From Oscillospiraceae bacterium (GTDB lineage: Bacteria > Bacillota > Clostridia > Oscillospirales > Oscillospiraceae): DNA of 35,422 bases. The notes under the pieces were generated by a model that did no database searches, was not told the origin of the DNA, and worked only from the letters and a program-made list of their open reading frames with translations. The stretch covers positions 1 through 35,422 of the forward strand of contig JAISLF010000045.1 in NCBI GenBank assembly GCA_031260605.1, given 5' to 3'. The position numbers and the translations under genes are program-made. Within the stretch, counting starts at the first letter, position 1, and each line of letters begins with the position of its first letter. Below are positions 32,818 to 35,422 of this stretch, piece after piece.

Positions 32818-34188
32818 CTACCCGATAAAAAAGTGTGTTTGCCAAAAATCAATCAAATAGTCAGGGTTCATAAATCCGAATGCTGTGAACCACCCAAGGA
32901 GCGTCAGCCCGCAAACCCCGATTGCCGGCAGCTTTTTGACGAAAATCCTTACTGCGCAGATTACAATTGCCGCCGCCAGATACACGATAAACCATGCGGA
33001 AAGCAGGCGCAGCCATGTCAATCCGTGGACATCGACGTAAAGTTGCAGACGCACAAAGCCGGAGGTCAGCACAATTGCGGTGAGCACCAGCAAAAGTCCG
33101 CAAATTGCGCGGACAGCTTTGCTCTTTTCCCCTGAGTGCAGGAAAAATCCGAAAAGCGACAGGTTTATCGCGCACACTGCCACAGACTGCGCAAAGCCCT
33201 GGTGAACGTATTCTGCGGCATTTTGCAGTCCGTCCGGCAGTCCGGCGCGGGCAAAGAGATATGTGAACTGAAGTCCGCAGAACAGAATGTAAACAATACT
33301 GATAACGCCGAGAATTGACAAGGCGATGATCTTGTCAATGTGAAAAGGCTCTTTTTCCTTCAGCTTTACTATGGGTTCGCCATAGCCGATGTGCCACATA
33401 AACGAATACACCAGTGCGGCGACAGTAATTACAAAAATAGCGTGTAAGATAAAATCCAAAATGTTGAAATTCCGCAATATCTGCTGAACATACATACGGA
33501 AAACCATATCCGCGCCCATCAGAAGCGGGACGACGACAAGCAGAATCGGTATTGCGATAAGCAAGCCTATAAGCACCTTTTTAAGTACCGGCTTGTTCCC
33601 GCCGGAAAGGCTCGTGCCGATTGCGCCTATCCATTTTGCTATACTGATGAAGGGCTGGACGATCCAGCCGGTTAGCCAGGACAGAGCGGTTGCCGCGGCG
33701 TTTTTCAGCTTGAAGCCGAAAAGCTGCGCGTGCGCCATTAGGACGGCGGGAATAACGAGCGCCGATATGTAACGGAACTCCCCGTTGCCGTTGTATCCCC
33801 GGTAATCCGGCAGCATATGCCAAATGCACAGCGCTACGGCGAAAACTGTGATTACCCACTGCGGACGGCTGGCTTTGAGCTTGTCCCAGTAAAAAACATA
33901 CAGCAGTACAATGTAGCTGAGCCAGATAATGCCCTGTCCGAGAAAACCGTCATTTAGCAGATACAAAAGCCTGTCGGCAATAATCGCAAGCGCAAATGTG
34001 ACTAAAAGCAGCAGCTTTTCCTTTGTACTGAACTGGTACTTTTTGTGCGGCGCCGGAACGCGCGGCGCAGCTCCGCGCGGGAAATTCGGCGGGCTTGCGG
34101 CGGGAATTTGCGTGTCCGGAGTTTGTACCGGCGCGGGATTTACCGCTGTTTGGGGCGGCAGGTTGCCGCCTAATTCTGTGTTTTCCAT
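32818..34188 (-). CDS. DUF4153/DUF4173-like polytopic membrane protein
   Basis: A 456-aa protein: a Pro-rich cytosolic N-terminus (about 1-50) followed by about 11 hydrophobic helices to the C-terminus. The charged loop GYGEPIVKLKEKEPFHIDKIIALSILGVISIVYILFCGLQFTYLF and the VHQGFAQ stretch are like proteins annotated DUF4153/DUF4173; their function is unknown. The ATG has a strong GGAGGAAC site and lies 2 bp after the HTH gene, so the three genes DUF2975-HTH-this gene form one unit. The stop is 3 bp from the end of repeat copy D, leaving no room for a separate terminator. Confidence 0.8.
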   Translation of the reverse strand: MENTELGGNLPPQTAVNPAPVQTPDTQIPAASPPNFPRGAAPRVPAPHKKYQFSTKEKLLLLVTFALAIIADRLLYLLNDGFLGQGIIWLSYIVLLYVFYWDKLKASRPQWVITVFAVALCIWHMLPDYRGYNGNGEFRYISALVIPAVLMAHAQLFGFKLKNAAATALSWLTGWIVQPFISIAKWIGAIGTSLSGGNKPVLKKVLIGLLIAIPILLVVVPLLMGADMVFRMYVQQILRNFNILDFILHAIFVITVAALVYSFMWHIGYGEPIVKLKEKEPFHIDKIIALSILGVISIVYILFCGLQFTYLFARAGLPDGLQNAAEYVHQGFAQSVAVCAINLSLFGFFLHSGEKSKAVRAICGLLLVLTAIVLTSGFVRLQLYVDVHGLTWLRLLSAWFIVYLAAAIVICAVRIFVKKLPAIGVCGLTLLGWFTAFGFMNPDYLIDFWQTHFFIG

Positions 34189-34190
34189 AA

Positions 34191-34415
34191 TTATTGTTCC
34201 TCCGTGTTTGTTTTGTCCGGAACGTATTCAAAAATATCGCCCGGTGTGCAGGAAAGTGTTCTGCATATTGTATCTATCGTGGAAAGCCGCACCGCCTTGA
34301 CTCTGCCGTTTTTCAGCAAAGACATATTCGCAAGCGTAATGCCGACTTTTTCGGCAAGCTCTGTTACGCTCATCTTCCGTTTTGCGAGCATAACGTCTAT
34401 ATTTACAACTATCAT
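34191..34415 (-). CDS. YozG-like helix-turn-helix (XRE) regulator
   Basis: A 74-aa Cro/C1-type DNA-binding protein. The five-helix HTH runs from about 5 to 65, with MSVTELAEKVGITLANMSLLKNGRVKAVRLSTIDTICRTLSCTPGDIFEY typical of the HTH_26/YozG group. Its ATG overlaps the stop of the DUF2975 gene by four bases (ATGA), so translation is coupled. Pairs of a DUF2975 (YoaS-like) membrane protein and this regulator are common in Firmicutes; the regulator probably controls its own operon. I did not see a clear operator apart from the leader inverted repeat. Confidence 0.9.
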   Translation of the reverse strand: MIVVNIDVMLAKRKMSVTELAEKVGITLANMSLLKNGRVKAVRLSTIDTICRTLSCTPGDIFEYVPDKTNTEEQ

Positions 34416-34888
34416 ACCGTATACTCACTCTCTTCCTGCAGCTCTGCCGCCTTTGCGACGAGCCGCGAGACTCCGGCAAAGCCGGCGCCGGCGGACAAGG
34501 CAAGCAGAATCAGAATAGCCGAGGCAAGAAGCGTTGACGGAACCTGATAATCCAGCAGCAGCATAGCCGCGTTTGCCACGATAAAATACAGCGCGTCAAT
34601 AAATCCGCAAATTGCGATTTGCTTTATCAGCCTTGCGGTTTTGCGGGAAAAAGACCTGTCAGCGCGAACAAGACCGGCTATTTTTACCGCGAAAACAGCC
34701 GACGCGATAAGCGGCAGCACGGCAATCAAACCGAATACAAGCCAAAGCGTGATTCGTGTCGCCTCGGCGGGAAAGTTTGAAATGATGCGCACGCCAAAGT
34801 AAAGCGCCCCTGCGCAAACAAGCAAAATGCAAACGCAAACGCCGATAACGGCGGCCAGAATGTAACGGTAAAGCTCTTTGTGGCTCAA
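34412..34888 (-). CDS. DUF2975 (YoaS-like) membrane protein
   Basis: A 158-aa protein with four hydrophobic helices (in this numbering about 9-31, 45-68, 88-112, 117-140) and the family pattern VRADRSFSRKTARLIKQIAICGFID between helices 2 and 3. The function is unknown. I start it at TTG 34888 (SHKELYRYIL): GAGGT lies 7 nt upstream, and the mRNA starts near 34910, so the longer open frame to 34945, whose first codon lies inside the -35 box, cannot be used. It is the first gene of a three-gene unit with the HTH regulator. Confidence 0.88.
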   Translation of the reverse strand: MSHKELYRYILAAVIGVCVCILLVCAGALYFGVRIISNFPAEATRITLWLVFGLIAVLPLIASAVFAVKIAGLVRADRSFSRKTARLIKQIAICGFIDALYFIVANAAMLLLDYQVPSTLLASAILILLALSAGAGFAGVSRLVAKAAELQEESEYTV

Positions 34889-34894
34889 GATGAA

Positions 34895-34917
34895 TACCTC
34901 GTTTGATTTTTGAGGTA
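34895..34917 (-). promoter_or_regulatory. Leader hairpin covering the DUF2975 ribosome binding site
   Basis: Minus strand TACCTC and GAGGTA can pair (6 bp, 11-nt loop), hiding the GAGG of the ribosome site. It lies at the very 5' end of the predicted mRNA, and its outer edge overlaps the -10. It may be an operator instead. Confidence 0.4.
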
Positions 34918-34945
34918 CTATACCACAAAGATTTTTGTTTGTCAA
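34917..34945 (-). promoter_or_regulatory. Promoter of the DUF2975-HTH-DUF4173 unit
   Basis: Minus strand: consensus -35 TTGACA (34940-34945), 17-bp spacer, -10 TATAGT (34917-34922). Confidence 0.82.
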
Positions 34946-35007
34946 CAGGTTTTTTTCGTTTTGCGATAAAATTTTGTTCTTCTGTTGGAAAGGGAAAGAG
35001 GTTTGGC

Positions 35008-35031
35008 GTAGGGGCGGCAGCCTGCCGCCCG
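35008..35031 (+). repeat. GTAG palindrome (REP-like)
   Basis: GTAG with arms GGGCGGCAG and CTGCCGCCC around a single base. Confidence 0.8.
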
Positions 35032-35139
35032 GTGGGGCTTCGCTGGTTGGTTTGGCTGTTACTTGGGTGCAGGCTTGGAGTTGCGGCGCAGGATGCCGGG
35101 GTTTGGCTGGATTTTTGCCTTTGTCAGGGCTTTGCGTTT

Positions 35140-35165
35140 GTAGGGGACGCTGCCCTCAGCGTCCC
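35140..35165 (+). repeat. GTAG palindrome (REP-like)
   Basis: GTAG with arms GGGACGCTG and CAGCGTCCC, loop CCCT. Confidence 0.8.
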
Positions 35166-35197
35166 TTGTCGCGGTTGCGCAGGGACTTTCGGCGGAC

Positions 35198-35223
35198 GTA
35201 GGGGCGACCGTCCCGGTCGCCCG
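35198..35223 (+). repeat. GTAG palindrome (REP-like)
   Basis: GTAG with arms GGGCGACCG and CGGTCGCCC. Confidence 0.8.
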
Positions 35224-35350
35224 GGGTTTGCTTCTTCGCTTGGTTTTGCTTTTACTTGGGTGCAACCGTAGACCTGCGGCGCAGGGTGCGGTGTTTGAAA
35301 TTGCGGCGAAGCGTCGCCGCGTCGCGCTGCTGAGCGCCTGCGCGGCGGGC

Positions 35351-35384
35351 GGTTACTTTTTCCGCTTCGCCGGAAAAAGTAACC
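35351..35384. repeat. Left-end hairpin of copy E
   Basis: 14-bp stem GGTTACTTTTTCCG with CGGAAAAAGTAACC, loop CTTCGC. Confidence 0.9.
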
Positions 35385-35422
35385 AAAAAGGGGCGACTTC
35401 TTTAGAAGAAGCAATCTTTTTT

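Larger units (their letters stand above)
34990..35422 (+). repeat. Composite repeat, copy E (right part outside window)
   Basis: Left arm and left hairpin of another copy. GTAG palindromes at 35008, 35140 and 35198 and the left hairpin at 35351 match copy D base for base over long stretches; the window ends in the T run after the small CTTCTT/AAGAAG hairpin. No gene is supported. Confidence 0.85.

Noticed and set aside
34889-34945. Longer DUF2975 start at 34945
   Set aside because: Its start codon is the TTG of the TTGACA -35 box, upstream of the predicted transcription start.

Overview
The window looks like chromosome from an uncultured clostridial Firmicute, probably Oscillospiraceae-like. 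This is an inference from gene content: an IspH-ribosomal protein S1 fusion, an IreB regulator, a YlmE/SepF pair, a single-chain clostridial-type PurL, a YozG/YoaS-like pair and Gram-positive Shine-Dalgarno sequences. I see no tRNA, rRNA, CRISPR array, phage gene or transposase gene.

Layout. (1) 1-945 is a non-coding, hairpin-rich repeat. (2) 1028-2452 (+) holds nadC and a cyclase-family hydrolase, followed by a bidirectional hairpin. (3) 17133 down to 2522 (-) is one probable eight-gene operon: secA, an orphan solute-binding lipoprotein, purL, ireB, a divergent U32-family gene, mreC, mreD and a class B penicillin-binding protein, so secretion, purine synthesis and rod-shape wall synthesis are combined. 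(4) 17290-18610 is a second repeat block, followed by a candidate 64-nt RNA with its own promoter and terminator. (5) 27075 down to 19122 (-) is a probable nine-gene operon: hfq, an HlyD-like membrane protein, ylmE/yggS, a lipoprotein, sepF, rpiB, cmk, plsC and ispH-rpsA. (6) 27165-27835 is an inverted, truncated repeat copy. (7) 27857-29143 (-) is a LysM/M14 wall peptidase, divergent from a MATE transporter (29402-30805, +). (8) 30882-31406 (-) is a small lipoprotein, followed by a complete repeat copy (31425-32815). (9) 34888 down to 32818 (-) is a three-gene unit: DUF2975 membrane protein, HTH regulator, DUF4173-like membrane protein. (10) 34990-35422 is the start of another repeat copy.

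The most unusual content is in the long intergenic regions. Five dispersed copies of a composite repeat occur in 35 kb. Two complete copies (B and D) measure exactly 731 bp between the outer edges of two near-perfect hairpins, and the sequences outside the hairpins are inverted repeats of each other. Several small hairpins inside differ between copies by paired, compensatory changes. Interspersed are about a dozen short palindromes that begin with GTAG directly at the foot of the hairpin, which is the layout of REP elements mobilised by RAYT (TnpA-REP) transposases in Gammaproteobacteria. Open frames across the repeats shift between copies and do not look like genes. My leading hypothesis is a family of REP-like/foldback non-autonomous elements, or a large structured RNA, under selection for secondary structure. 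The enzyme that would move it is not in this window.
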